From an uncultured Spirochaetaceae bacterium (GTDB lineage: Bacteria > Spirochaetota > Spirochaetia > Sphaerochaetales > Sphaerochaetaceae): a DNA stretch of 64,000 nt. The DNA is taken from assembly GCA_944392965.1 (NCBI GenBank), contig CALXYM010000001.1:310001-374000 (forward strand). The letters run 5' to 3'. A program made the position numbers and the translations under genes. Each line of letters opens with the position of its first letter. Within the stretch, counting starts at the first letter, position 1. This document shows positions 16,291-25,212 of the stretch, one piece after another. The notes under the pieces are model-generated. The model did no database searches, was not told the DNA's origin, and saw only the letters and a program-made list of their open reading frames with translations.

Positions 16291-17577
16291 ATGAAATCAT
16301 CTCTCAAAAGAGTGTTTTGCGCTCTTCTTGTGATTTTTGTTGCCGTACTTCCTGTGATGGCACAGGGTTCTGGTGAGAGCCAGCAGCAGACCTCCGGTCC
16401 GATCGATATCAAGATCGCGACCTGGACCAGCAATCAGGATCAGCTTGACTTACTTGGCAGTTTCGTTGATGAGTTTGCCGCAAAGGAGGGAGTGGAGATC
16501 AATGCCACCTTCGAATCCATCACGTTCGATGAGTACAATACGCTCCTTTCCTTGGAGCTTCAGGGCTCGGAAGCCCCGGATGTATTCTGGGTTTTAGAGA
16601 CGTCCGCACCTGCCTTCATCGAATCGGGACTCCTTGCACCACTTGATGAGGAGCTTGCAGAGTACAATCCTGATGACTTCTCTCCAAAGGCGATGGAACT
16701 TTGGCAGAAGGATGGAGTCACATATGCTGTTCCATTCTCAACAAGTCCTTTCTTCGTAATTTATAATGCAGACCTTTTCGCACAGGCCGGAATTCCTACT
16801 CCTGCAGATCTCGTTGCGGAAGGAAACTGGAACTGGGATACGTTCCGTCAGTCAAGCAAGGCGATAAAGGATGCTACTGGTGTATGGGGATTCCAGACAG
16901 TAGACGGTGGTGGATATGACGCAAGGATTCTTCATAATCTTTGTCCGATCATCCGTTCCTATGGCGGAGATGCATGGACGAATGATGGACAGATCCTGAT
17001 AAACAGCTCTGAGTCTGTAGAGGCTGTCCAGCTCTTCCATGACATGGTTTATGTCGATGGTTCCGTGGTTCCTCCTGGAGATCAGAGCAATTTCTTCGCT
17101 GGTGCTGCAGGTATGACTGTCGCTCAGGTTTCAAGGGTCTCCAATCTCGCTGAGGCTGATTTTGCCTGGGGTGTAGCTCCAATGCCGGCAGGACCTATGG
17201 GGGATGTCCCTGTCATCGGACAGGCAGGAATCGGAGCATACAGCCGTGGAAAGAATGTTGATATCGCAAAGAAACTTGTCGCTTATATGACGAATGAAGA
17301 GTGCGTTGCCCGTATGGCTGGAATCTGGCCACCAGCAAGGTACAGTGTTCTTGAATCCGACGACTTCCTCTCTTCTCAGCCTCTTCTTACTGCGGAACAG
17401 ATGGATATGGCCGTCGGCTCATCCATCGAGACGGGAAGGGTACTTCCATCTCATGTCATGTATCCTCAGATCGAGGTTGAATCAAGAATCGTATGGGATA
17501 GGCTTTGGAATGCTGATGCCGATGTCAAGGCTGTTCTTGATGCGGTAGCTCAGGTTTATGCCAACTATATTAACTGA
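16291..17577 (+). CDS. sugar ABC transporter solute-binding protein
   Basis: 428 residues from the ATG at 16291, which follows AGGAGG and begins a signal peptide ending PVMAQGSGES; the frame upstream to 16258 overlaps the operator and is unlikely to be translated. It is an SBP family 1 protein with IKIATWTSNQDQLDLLGSF at the mature N-terminus and TYAVPFSTSPFFVIYNADLF in the cleft. Aromatic residues are frequent, as in oligosaccharide binders. It is the first gene of the operon 16291-21670 and passes ligand to the permeases at 17596 and 18485. Confidence 0.92.
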   Translation: MKSSLKRVFCALLVIFVAVLPVMAQGSGESQQQTSGPIDIKIATWTSNQDQLDLLGSFVDEFAAKEGVEINATFESITFDEYNTLLSLELQGSEAPDVFWVLETSAPAFIESGLLAPLDEELAEYNPDDFSPKAMELWQKDGVTYAVPFSTSPFFVIYNADLFAQAGIPTPADLVAEGNWNWDTFRQSSKAIKDATGVWGFQTVDGGGYDARILHNLCPIIRSYGGDAWTNDGQILINSSESVEAVQLFHDMVYVDGSVVPPGDQSNFFAGAAGMTVAQVSRVSNLAEADFAWGVAPMPAGPMGDVPVIGQAGIGAYSRGKNVDIAKKLVAYMTNEECVARMAGIWPPARYSVLESDDFLSSQPLLTAEQMDMAVGSSIETGRVLPSHVMYPQIEVESRIVWDRLWNADADVKAVLDAVAQVYANYIN

Positions 17578-17595
17578 TTGATGTAAGGAGGAACC

Positions 17596-18495
17596 ATGCC
17601 AAGAAAATATTCTAAACTTGAAAGAGGAGAGGCCTTGACGGGATATCTTTTCATCCTGCCTCAGATGATCGGTTTTTTGATCTTGGTCCTGGTTCCTCTT
17701 ATCATGATCTTCGTCTATTCCTTTGAATCAAGAAACCTGCTTTTTGGGAATATGGGATTCAGTGGACTAGATAACTACCAGAAACTGGTAAGTGATGATT
17801 TGTTTTTCACGACGCTTAAGAACACCATTGTTTTTTCCTTGGGCGTCGTTCCGTTAAACCTTGTCCTATCATTGGCCCTTGCACTTTATCTGGGGGCGAA
17901 TGCTTCAGGGACGAAAATCGTAAGAAGTGTGATCTTCTTACCCGTAATCACATCTGGAGTTGCCTGGGCGATCGTATTCAAATACCTTTTCCAGGGGGGT
18001 ACTGCAGGCCCGATAAACTACATGCTCTCTTTTTTCGGGATAGAAGGTCCGAACTGGTTGCATGAAAAGGGCTGGGCAATGCTTTCCGTGATCCTTACCA
18101 GGGTCTTGAAGAATCTGGGAATGAACGTGCTTATATTCATGGGAGCGGTCATGAATCTTCCTCAGGACGTCCTTGAAGCAGGACGCATAGATGGCGCCAA
18201 TAAGCCATTGTTATTCTTCAAGATAAAACTTCCTCTCCTGATGCCGTCAATCCTCATGGTGATGATCGTTACGGTCATAGGTTCTATGAGGGTGTTTGAT
18301 ACTATTAAGCTCATGACTGATGGTGGTCCGGAAGGATCGACGATGGTTCTCGTCTATTACATCTACCATCAGGCGTTCAAGACATTCAATATCGGATACG
18401 CAGCTACGATATCCGTCGTGCTTTTCATAATTGTTCTTATCCTGACGATTATCCAGTGGTCACTTAGAAGGAGGGCTTCTTTCTATGAAGACTAA
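17596..18495 (+). CDS. sugar ABC transporter permease (MalF class)
   Basis: 299 residues, six predicted membrane helices beginning at about residue 17. The coupling loop is EAGRIDGANKPLLFFKIKLP near residue 196. TAAGGAGGAACC sits directly before the ATG. It lies 18 bases after the binding-protein gene and overlaps the next permease by 11 bases. Together they form the membrane channel of a CUT1-type importer without a dedicated ATPase. Confidence 0.93.
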   Translation: MPRKYSKLERGEALTGYLFILPQMIGFLILVLVPLIMIFVYSFESRNLLFGNMGFSGLDNYQKLVSDDLFFTTLKNTIVFSLGVVPLNLVLSLALALYLGANASGTKIVRSVIFLPVITSGVAWAIVFKYLFQGGTAGPINYMLSFFGIEGPNWLHEKGWAMLSVILTRVLKNLGMNVLIFMGAVMNLPQDVLEAGRIDGANKPLLFFKIKLPLLMPSILMVMIVTVIGSMRVFDTIKLMTDGGPEGSTMVLVYYIYHQAFKTFNIGYAATISVVLFIIVLILTIIQWSLRRRASFYED

Positions 18496-19318
18496 TAAAT
18501 TGATATATAACATTGTCTATTATATCGTTATCGCACTCATAGTGGTCGTATTCGTATATCCCTTTTGGTGGATGGCGACTAATTCCCTGAATAATATCAA
18601 TGAGATATTCGGGAGGCCCACACTTCTTCCTAAGTCGTGGATGTGGAGCAACTACGTTGAGATATTCCAAGTGCAGCCGTTTGCCAGACAGTATATGAAT
18701 ACCATTGCTGTTGCACTTCTCGGTACGCTTGGTAATGTCCTTATCGCGTCTTTAAGCGGATATGCTTTTGCCCGGTTGCGTTTCCCCGGAAGGTCTGCTC
18801 TTTTCATCCTGCTCTTGACGGCTCTGATGATGCCTATCGAGGTCACCATTGTCCCGATGTATTTCATGATGAACGATATAGGAGCAAATGATACACTCGT
18901 ACCTTTGATACTCATACCGATTTTCTGTTCTCAGGGGGCATTCTCTGCATTCATGCTCCGTCAGCATTTCATAACCGTTCCTAAGGAGCTGGAGGAGGCT
19001 GCACGCCTTGATGGCCTGAGGCCGACAGGGATCTTTTTCAGGATAATGCTTCCGATATCCGTTCCTGTCCTGAGTTCTGCCGCGATACTGGCGTTCCTTT
19101 CCGTGTGGAACATGTATCTGGAGCCACTCATTTTCGTCTCGAGCGTGGAGAAGTATACCTTGCCTCTGGCTCTTTCGAATTTCAATGATACTTATGGCTT
19201 GCCACAGTGGAATCTGCAAATGGCAGCCACGACGCTTTCTGTTATTCCTGTCATGGTTTTCTATCTGATTTTCCAGAATAAGATATCTAATGCGATGGTT
19301 ACCTCAGGAATGAAATAG
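18485..19318 (+). CDS. sugar ABC transporter permease (MalG class)
   Basis: 277 residues with six predicted membrane helices and the coupling loop EAARLDGLRPTGIFFRIMLP near residue 170. The start overlaps the previous gene, with GGAGGG about 10 bases upstream. The C-terminus (ISNAMVTSGMK) is of the usual MalG type. It pairs with the 17596 product. Confidence 0.93.
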   Translation: MKTNKLIYNIVYYIVIALIVVVFVYPFWWMATNSLNNINEIFGRPTLLPKSWMWSNYVEIFQVQPFARQYMNTIAVALLGTLGNVLIASLSGYAFARLRFPGRSALFILLLTALMMPIEVTIVPMYFMMNDIGANDTLVPLILIPIFCSQGAFSAFMLRQHFITVPKELEEAARLDGLRPTGIFFRIMLPISVPVLSSAAILAFLSVWNMYLEPLIFVSSVEKYTLPLALSNFNDTYGLPQWNLQMAATTLSVIPVMVFYLIFQNKISNAMVTSGMK

Positions 19319-19329
19319 GAGATAGGTGG

Positions 19330-20685
19330 ATGAAAGATAATCTTAATTATGAAGTTGTGATAGTAGGAGGAGGGGTTGCCGGTACGATGGCCGCTGTCGC
19401 TGCTGCCCGACATGGTGCAAGGACGTTGCTTGTTGAAGAGACGGGACAGCTTGGAGGCAGTCTTACCACATGTGGTACGGGACCGATGATGACGTTCCAT
19501 GCGGGAGATATGCAGGTCATAAAGGGTTTGGGTGAGGAGCTTGTCTCACGATTGAAGGATAAAGGTCTCTCTCCCGGGCATACCGTGGATAGTACCGGTT
19601 ATACTTATACCGTGACTCCTTTCGATACTGAAGGGATGAAGAGGGAACTCGAGCTCATGCTTCTTGAGAGTGGTGCGGAGGTTCTTTATCATGCTAAGAT
19701 CGTATCCTGTGATGTCTCCTCCTCAAACGCAGAAGCTATAACCGTCGCCTCAATGGGGTATCTTATCAATATAAGTGCGAAGGTATTCATTGATGCCACA
19801 GGAGATGCCATCCTTTTAAAACTCGCAGGCGTTCCTGTTGTCTCAGGAAGAACTGGGGATGGGGTGAATCAGCCTATGACGATGAATTTCAAACTCTCTG
19901 GTGTTGATATTCCTGTGATAAGAGAACTGATGGAAAAAGATGTCCAGCTTTTCCCGTTCCTTGCTCCACATGAGAAAGGGCTTGAGAAAAAGGCCGTCAG
20001 GCTCTCATTCTCCGGATTCCAGGATATAATGAAGGCTGCAATCGCCTCGGGGGAACTTGATATAGACAGGGACATCGTACTCTGCTTTGAGACAAACAAC
20101 CTTAATGAGGTGATTGTAAACATGACGAGGATTCATGGCCTGGATCCACTTGATCCTTTTGATATCTCGGCGGCTGAAACTGAGGGAAGAAGACAGGTCT
20201 GGGAGATGTATGAGTTCCTCAAAAAACGTATTCCAGGATTCTCCAATGCCGTATTGTTGACATCCGGGCCGAGGGTAGGGGTTCGCAGTTCTGGCCGTAT
20301 GGCTGGGGTGTATTCGATAACGGCTGAGGATATCCTCTCTGAAAAGAAAGCCGATGATGGAATCGCTTGTTGTGGCTATCCCATTGATATCCATTCCGAT
20401 GGTGCGGAAACAAAGAGCACCTTCCTCCGTTGGGGTGGTTATTATTCAATTCCGTATCGATGCTTGATTAACAGTAAAGTTCTTAATATCATGGCTGCAG
20501 GACGGGATATCTCTTCTACGTTCGAAGCGCATGCTTCTCTTCGTCTCAGTCCATGCTGTATGGCTACAGGTCAGGCTGCAGGAACGGCAGCTGCAAATGC
20601 TGTGGAAAAGGGAGTACTACCGACGGATGTGGATGTCCTTGAATTAAGAGAGAGCTTGAGAAAGGATGGTGCTGTAATTGACTAA
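19330..20685 (+). CDS. FAD-dependent oxidoreductase (FAD_oxidored type)
   Basis: 451 residues. A dinucleotide-binding motif VIVGGGVAGTMAAVAAARHGA opens the protein (given here as the GxGxxG pattern around residues 11-30), followed by LLVEETGQLGGSLTTCGTG, typical of the family that includes proteins misnamed as FAD-dependent dehydrogenases in sugar operons. FIDATGDAILLKLAGV marks the second FAD contact. C-terminal SSTFEAHASLRLSPCCMATGQAAG closes the fold. The likely role is oxidation of an imported sugar or cyclitol in the cytoplasm. It is 11 bases after the permease gene with its own AGGAG site and overlaps the LacI gene by 8 bases. Confidence 0.85.
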   Translation: MKDNLNYEVVIVGGGVAGTMAAVAAARHGARTLLVEETGQLGGSLTTCGTGPMMTFHAGDMQVIKGLGEELVSRLKDKGLSPGHTVDSTGYTYTVTPFDTEGMKRELELMLLESGAEVLYHAKIVSCDVSSSNAEAITVASMGYLINISAKVFIDATGDAILLKLAGVPVVSGRTGDGVNQPMTMNFKLSGVDIPVIRELMEKDVQLFPFLAPHEKGLEKKAVRLSFSGFQDIMKAAIASGELDIDRDIVLCFETNNLNEVIVNMTRIHGLDPLDPFDISAAETEGRRQVWEMYEFLKKRIPGFSNAVLLTSGPRVGVRSSGRMAGVYSITAEDILSEKKADDGIACCGYPIDIHSDGAETKSTFLRWGGYYSIPYRCLINSKVLNIMAAGRDISSTFEAHASLRLSPCCMATGQAAGTAAANAVEKGVLPTDVDVLELRESLRKDGAVID

Positions 20686-21670
20686 GAGGGTGACTCTTTC
20701 TGATGTCGCGAAAAAAGCAGGGGTTTCTAGGGCTGCCGCCTCTGCTGTCCTGAGTGGGAAAATCGGAAAGAGCATCAGAGTAAGCGAGGAGAAGAGGGCC
20801 GAGATTCTAAGCATAGCGAAGTTGCTCGGCTACGTGCCTAATACGGCGGCCCAGTATCTTAAATCAGGGGATAACAATCATATTATCGCGGTTTTCACGT
20901 ATGAGAACGCATTCCCTTTCGATCCCAATAGTGAGTATTATCCGTTCTTTGCTGGAATCCAGGCTGAAGCCGAGATGGAGGGATATGATATCCTGATCTT
21001 AAATAACTGGGCAAAGGATAAGGCGAGAAGTTCAAGGATATTGCTTGCTTCAGGTGCGATAATGATTGGAGTGACGAGGGATGATGAGCATATCACATCA
21101 CTTGTGAGACAGAAATTCCCTCTTGTCTTCGTAGGACGGCGACATATAAGTAGTGGTATTCCTGTCCGCTATGTCACTTTCTCCTATGAGCCTTCTGTCC
21201 AGAGGATCGTCGATCTTGTTGATGGATGTTCTGCCGGACCGATAGTATATATCACATCCACTCTTTCTAATGCGGAACCCAGTGAGGATAAAGCCCTGTT
21301 CCTGCACAATTATTGCAAGGAGAGGAATATCCCTATTGAGGATGTCATCATTTCAGACTCCATTACAAGCGAGGCCAGAGAGAAAGTCTTAGCCAGCCGG
21401 AGTGTGATCTTCGATAGGCTTTTCATTGCAGATCTGTTTGCTCCTGTATTTAAAGAAAACAATCTTATAATAGGAGAGGACGTCTTTGGGGCCATATTAG
21501 AGGATGACTGGACTGGCGGCCATGAAATATGGACCCGGTGGGAAAACAGGAGAAGGGAGCTTGGTGCTCTTGCCGTAGAGTATCTTGCATCTCTTCATGA
21601 GGGGACGGGGCTGGATGACAGTTTCATTGACATCCCTGTTATCGAAAGTACCAGTACCAAGATAAGGTAG
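20678..21670 (+). CDS. LacI family transcriptional regulator
   Basis: 330 residues from a TTG start at 20678 that overlaps the upstream gene by 8 bases; the only close alternative is a GTG at 20690, which would cut the first residues of the conserved VTLSDVAKKAGVSRAAASAVLSG helix-turn-helix start. A sugar-binding domain of periplasmic type follows (residues about 60-330). It ends the operon it presumably regulates by binding the dyad at 16259-16276. The effector would be the imported sugar or its product. Confidence 0.85.
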   Translation: MTKRVTLSDVAKKAGVSRAAASAVLSGKIGKSIRVSEEKRAEILSIAKLLGYVPNTAAQYLKSGDNNHIIAVFTYENAFPFDPNSEYYPFFAGIQAEAEMEGYDILILNNWAKDKARSSRILLASGAIMIGVTRDDEHITSLVRQKFPLVFVGRRHISSGIPVRYVTFSYEPSVQRIVDLVDGCSAGPIVYITSTLSNAEPSEDKALFLHNYCKERNIPIEDVIISDSITSEAREKVLASRSVIFDRLFIADLFAPVFKENNLIIGEDVFGAILEDDWTGGHEIWTRWENRRRELGALAVEYLASLHEGTGLDDSFIDIPVIESTSTKIR

Positions 21671-21734
21671 GCTCTGGTAATTGTCACTATAAACATATAC
21701 GATAGGATGTAGTTCTAAATTTCGGAGGCAATAG

Positions 21735-22721
21735 ATGGTGAAAGAAGAGAATAAAAGACCTGAATCCATGGCAAGAATTGAGACTGAAGCCCAGGCGTTG
21801 GCTTTCATTGAAGAAGAAATTAAGAAGATCCGGCAGCAGGTGGGCTCAGGACGTGTCCTTCTTGCACTCTCCGGAGGTGTTGATTCCTCCGTCGTCGCAG
21901 CTCTTCTGATAAAGGCGATTGGCAAAAATCTCGTATGCGTACATGTAAATCATGGCCTTTTAAGAAAGGGAGAGCCCGAGCAGGTTATCAAAGTATTCAA
22001 GGATGAGATGGATGCGAACCTCATCTATGTCGATGCCGTAGACCGCTTTTTGGATAAACTTGCTGGAGTGAAGGAACCGGAGACGAAGAGGAAGATAATC
22101 GGCAGTGAGTTCATCCGTGTATTTGAAGAAGAGGCAAGGAAACTTGACGGCATAGAATTCCTTGCACAGGGGACGATCTATCCGGATATCCTTGAAAGCG
22201 GAACCGTGAAAGCCCATCACAATGTCGGTGGCCTTCCCGAGGATTTGAAATTTGAACTTGTAGAGCCGCTGAAGTTCTTGTACAAGGATGAGGTAAGGGT
22301 AGTAGGAAAGGCACTTGGCCTTCCAGACGGCATGGTATATCGACAGCCGTTCCCCGGTCCTGGTCTTGGTGTACGCTGTTTGGGTGCAATCACGAGGGAC
22401 CGCCTGGAGTGCGTAAGGGAATCAGATGCCATATTACGGGAGGAATTTGCCAAGAATGGTCTTGAAGGTAAGGTATGGCAGTATTTCACAGTTGTTCCTG
22501 ATTTTAAATCCGTTGGGGTGAGAAACGGGGTAAGAAGTTTTGAGTATCCTGTAATAATAAGAGCAGTGAACACAAAAGACGCAATGAGTGCAACAGTCGA
22601 GGATATCCCATTTGTCCTTCTTCAGCACATAACAGAGCGCATTACCAATGAGGTAAAGGGGGTGAACAGGGTCCTCTATGATCTTACTCCAAAGCCTGTT
22701 GGAACGATAGAGTGGGAATAA
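21735..22721 (+). CDS. guaA: GMP synthase ATP-pyrophosphatase subunit, no glutaminase domain
   Basis: 328 residues. It contains the PP-loop SGGVDSS (residues 46-52), the conserved [46 protein letters not shown] and [13 protein letters not shown] segments of GMP synthase, and the C-terminal dimerisation domain ending in [11 protein letters not shown]. The reaction is XMP plus ATP plus ammonia to GMP. Bacterial GuaA normally has a 200-residue class I glutamine amidotransferase domain in front; here the protein starts only 45 residues before the P-loop. A GGAGG site supports the ATG at 21735. Either a separate amidotransferase subunit is encoded elsewhere, as in archaea, or free ammonia is used. 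Confidence 0.92.
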   Translation: MVKEENKRPESMARIETEAQALAFIEEEIKKIRQQVGSGRVLLALSGGVDSSVVAALLIKAIGKNLVCVHVNHGLLRKGEPEQVIKVFKDEMDANLIYVDAVDRFLDKLAGVKEPETKRKIIGSEFIRVFEEEARKLDGIEFLAQGTIYPDILESGTVKAHHNVGGLPEDLKFELVEPLKFLYKDEVRVVGKALGLPDGMVYRQPFPGPGLGVRCLGAITRDRLECVRESDAILREEFAKNGLEGKVWQYFTVVPDFKSVGVRNGVRSFEYPVIIRAVNTKDAMSATVEDIPFVLLQHITERITNEVKGVNRVLYDLTPKPVGTIEWE

Positions 22722-22828
22722 ATTAGATTGTTATTAACTCCTTACTTAGTAGGGAGTTAATTTTTAATATTACCCAGATTGGATATCAAAAATTCCTGAA
22801 ACGTCTGAGACATGTGAGATATATAGCG
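22700..22828 (+). repeat. guaA-end repeat, copy A (guaA 3' end, terminator, spacer)
   Basis: The last codons of guaA (GGAACGATAGAGTGGGAATA, 22701-22720), a terminator and then AAAAATTCCTGAAACGTCTG with ATATATAGCG make up a unit whose parts recur at 24476-24597 and 25921-26027. This looks like the original of a duplicated insertion site. Confidence 0.7.
22733..22766 (+). terminator. guaA terminator
   Basis: ATTAACTCC at 22733-22741 pairs exactly with GGAGTTAAT at 22753-22761, followed by a run of T. It starts 12 bases after the guaA stop. Confidence 0.85.
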
Positions 22829-22920
22829 GTTATTTGCTGCTTGGTGACACCATAAATCATGATATTATCTCCTGGATTCGTATCATCGATGAATGGGGAT
22901 CTGATATCTGGACTATACTC

Positions 22921-23007
22921 TAAATTCTTAAAAACGTGATAGTTTGACACTTTGAAAATTCTAAAAACGTGATAAAATGATTAGTGTAAATTCTTAAAAA
23001 CGTGAGA
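22921..23007 (+). repeat. three phased direct repeats upstream of a DUF4143 ATPase gene
   Basis: AAATTCTTAAAAACGTGA occurs three times (22922-, 22956- with one T missing, and 22988-). The CG dinucleotides are at 22935, 22968 and 23001, exactly 33 bases apart. The last copy ends 9 bases before the ATG at 23016. They are probably binding sites for a regulator of the ATPase gene, possibly its own product. Confidence 0.75.
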
Positions 23008-23015
23008 CAGGTATC

Positions 23016-24368
23016 ATGAGAAGAAAGATTACAGAAGAATTACTTAAGTGGAAACAAGAAGATCAGGGGTGTACGGCCCTTCTTGTGGAAGGAGCCCGCC
23101 GCGTAGGTAAGAGCTATATCGTGGAAGAGTTTGGTAAAGAGTACTACAAAAGCTGCATACTCATCGATTTCATGGCGGCAGGCCCCCAGATTAGGCAGCT
23201 TTTTGAAGATTATCTTGACGACCTTGATTCCTTTTTCTCACGTCTTTCCCTCATCTTCCGTACTGAGTTGATTGAACGTGATACGCTCATCATTTTCGAT
23301 GAGGTCCAGATGTATCCAAGGGCAAGAGCTGCAATAAAATACCTGGTTAAGGACGGTCGTTATGATTACATTGAAACAGGTTCGCTGCTCTCAATCAGAA
23401 AAAACATCCAAGGTATTGTAATCCCTTCCGAAGAAAAGCACATAAGGCTTAATCCTATGGACTTTGAGGAGTATCTCTGGGCCCGCAACGATAATGTTAC
23501 GATGAACATCATCCGGTCATGTTTTGAAAAAAGAAAACCTCTCGGGCAGATCGCACACAGGGAGATAATGAAAAGATTCAGGGAATACCTTCTTATAGGA
23601 GGGATGCCTCAGGTAGTCGAGACTTTCAACAGAACCAATGATTTTCTCAAGGCAGAAGAAACCAAGAGAATGATCATCGATCTTTATCGCGATGATATCG
23701 CTAAATATGCAGAAGGGTATCAGGAGAAGGTTATGGCAATCTTTGATGAGATTCCTTTTTCACTTTCAAGGCATGAAATCTCTTTCAAGCTTTCCTCTAT
23801 CAGTGATAAGGCTCGTATGAGGGAATATGAGAAGGCGTTTTTCTGGCTGAATGATTCCAGAATCTGTAATATGTGTTATCTCAGTACGGATCCGAATATA
23901 GGCTTGAATATGAATGCTGAACGTTTAAGGTTCAAGCCCTATGTGGCTGATACCGGCCTGCTGGTGAGCATGATATTCGATGAAAACGGACTGGCTGACC
24001 GACAGATTTATGAAAAGATACTATCGGATAAACTTGAAGTGAATCTGGGCATTGTCATTGAGAATGTCGTAGCGCAGATGCTGACTGCGTCAGGACGCAG
24101 ACTGTTCTATTATTCCTCATATGATACTGCAGACAAAGAAAACCGTATGGAGATAGATTTCCTTATAAGAAAAAGGAATGTAACCAGCCGTCATAATATC
24201 GTCCCTGTTGAGGTCAAATCAACAACGCATTACAAAACTATATCGCTGAAGAAGTTTACCAGAAAGTTTCAGAGCTATTCTGCAGAGCCGATTATCATAC
24301 ATGCTGGAGACTACATGGTCAGAGACGGGATTGAATGTTTCCCTGTCTATATGACACAGCTTGTATGA
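23016..24368 (+). CDS. AAA ATPase with DUF4143 domain
   Basis: 450 residues. An N-terminal AAA_14 domain has Walker A EGARRVGKS (residues about 26-34) and Walker B LIIFDEVQMYP around residue 96, both intact. A linker helix region precedes the DUF4143 part, which ends in a nuclease-like core with DFLIRKRN and VPVEVKS (residues about 385-412), reminiscent of the PD-(D/E)XK motif. The family is common in gut bacteria and archaea; its role is unknown, with defence or mobile-element functions suspected. It is closely similar to the 55827-57185 product. The gene stands alone between two guaA-end repeats, and its promoter region carries three phased repeats. Confidence 0.88.
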   Translation: MRRKITEELLKWKQEDQGCTALLVEGARRVGKSYIVEEFGKEYYKSCILIDFMAAGPQIRQLFEDYLDDLDSFFSRLSLIFRTELIERDTLIIFDEVQMYPRARAAIKYLVKDGRYDYIETGSLLSIRKNIQGIVIPSEEKHIRLNPMDFEEYLWARNDNVTMNIIRSCFEKRKPLGQIAHREIMKRFREYLLIGGMPQVVETFNRTNDFLKAEETKRMIIDLYRDDIAKYAEGYQEKVMAIFDEIPFSLSRHEISFKLSSISDKARMREYEKAFFWLNDSRICNMCYLSTDPNIGLNMNAERLRFKPYVADTGLLVSMIFDENGLADRQIYEKILSDKLEVNLGIVIENVVAQMLTASGRRLFYYSSYDTADKENRMEIDFLIRKRNVTSRHNIVPVEVKSTTHYKTISLKKFTRKFQSYSAEPIIIHAGDYMVRDGIECFPVYMTQLV

Positions 24369-25177
24369 TCTATTCTTCCTCTTTCCCATGGTGCAAGAAG
24401 GACCTGGGAAATGCTATGGCTGACGTCTCCCAGAGTCTTGCCTATGGGGATCAAATGTATTAATGCTATGACTCAGTTTTTGCCACAAAAATTCCTGAGA
24501 CGTATGAAACGAGAGATTAGAGAGATATATAGCGTCATTTTGATACGAGGTAACCAATATATAGTATTTGAGACAATGGAACAATAGAGTGGGAATAGCA
24601 TTAACCTGATATGATATCTTTGTGATATATAGGATTGAAATTTGATTTGACCCTGGGTTTACCCAAATTGTGCAACTAAAAATGTCTGGAAATAATATGG
24701 TATGAAAATAGTTGCACATTTTGGGTTGTTTTCTGATTTTGTACTATGATCTGCTCGCCTGTAAGGTAACGTATTTAGAACATACCAGTCCCAAAGAAAG
24801 TAACACAAAACAAGGTGTTGCACCCTGTGATAGTAGTAACAGAGATGGCAATATGTGTTACAAAACATGTAAGAGCAGAAGATAAGATGAGTTGTATCGT
24901 ATAGATCCAGATAGTGATGTTTTCTAAGAACAAGACAGTTGGGAAGTGTGGCTTTTGCTGTGGTGCGATACTGGCTGAATACGAAGGACCTGATCTTCTC
25001 AGAGTATTATTCTCTTATGAGGGGGCTTGAGGACGGTACGGTCAGGCTGTGCTTCGGAGTAGGCAGTGAGGGGTCGTGAGATCATTTCGACGGAAGCGAT
25101 GCAGGAAGGATTGCGGAGGAATTTGCTTAGGACTTTAATACAACTGAATATCTGGGTATAGATGAGCTCCTATTCAG
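24369..25177. other. accessory gap with decayed frames
   Basis: This stretch of about 800 bases contains the second guaA-end repeat (24476-24597) and, at 24948-25182, a frame beginning VAFAVVRYWLNTKDLIF that is broken by TGA at 25077 and TAG at 25128. I do not recognise its family. No intact gene is supported between 24369 and the toxin gene. Confidence 0.5.
24476..24597 (+). repeat. guaA-end repeat, copy B
   Basis: AAAAATTCCTGAGACGTATG followed by GAGATATATAGCG matches copy A, and GGAACAATAGAGTGGGAATA at 24578-24597 matches the guaA terminus with one mismatch, still reading G-T-I-E-W-E-stop. The order of the two parts is reversed relative to copy A, as expected if a unit was repeated in tandem. 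Confidence 0.65.
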
Positions 25178-25182
25178 TTGAT
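24948..25182 (+). pseudogene. decayed reading frame of unknown family
   Basis: One frame reads through 78 codons with stops only at 25077 (TGA) and 25128 (TAG), giving segments such as LMRGLEDGTVRLCFGVGSE and ITD-like RIAEEFA. It ends in TGA at 25180-25182, inside the toxin promoter. No family is recognised; it looks like the 3' part of a lost gene. Confidence 0.35.
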
Positions 25183-25206
25183 TTATACGATAATATCGTA
25201 TATAAT
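25178..25206 (+). promoter_or_regulatory. toxin-antitoxin promoter with operator in its spacer
   Basis: TTGATT at 25178-25183 and TATAAT at 25201-25206 are 17 bases apart. TATACGATA (25184-25192) and TATCGTATA (25194-25202) form a perfect dyad that fills the spacer, the classic layout for autorepression by an antitoxin. Confidence 0.75.
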
Positions 25207-25212
25207 AATAAA

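Noticed and set aside
21671-21734. Possible purine riboswitch before guaA (TATAA and GTAG-like words)
   Set aside because: The space is only 64 bases and the paired stems and conserved loops of the purine riboswitch are not present.
22921-23007. CRISPR-like array
   Set aside because: There are only three copies of about 18 bases with AT-rich gaps of about 15 bases, directly at a promoter and without cas genes; operator-like phased repeats explain it better.
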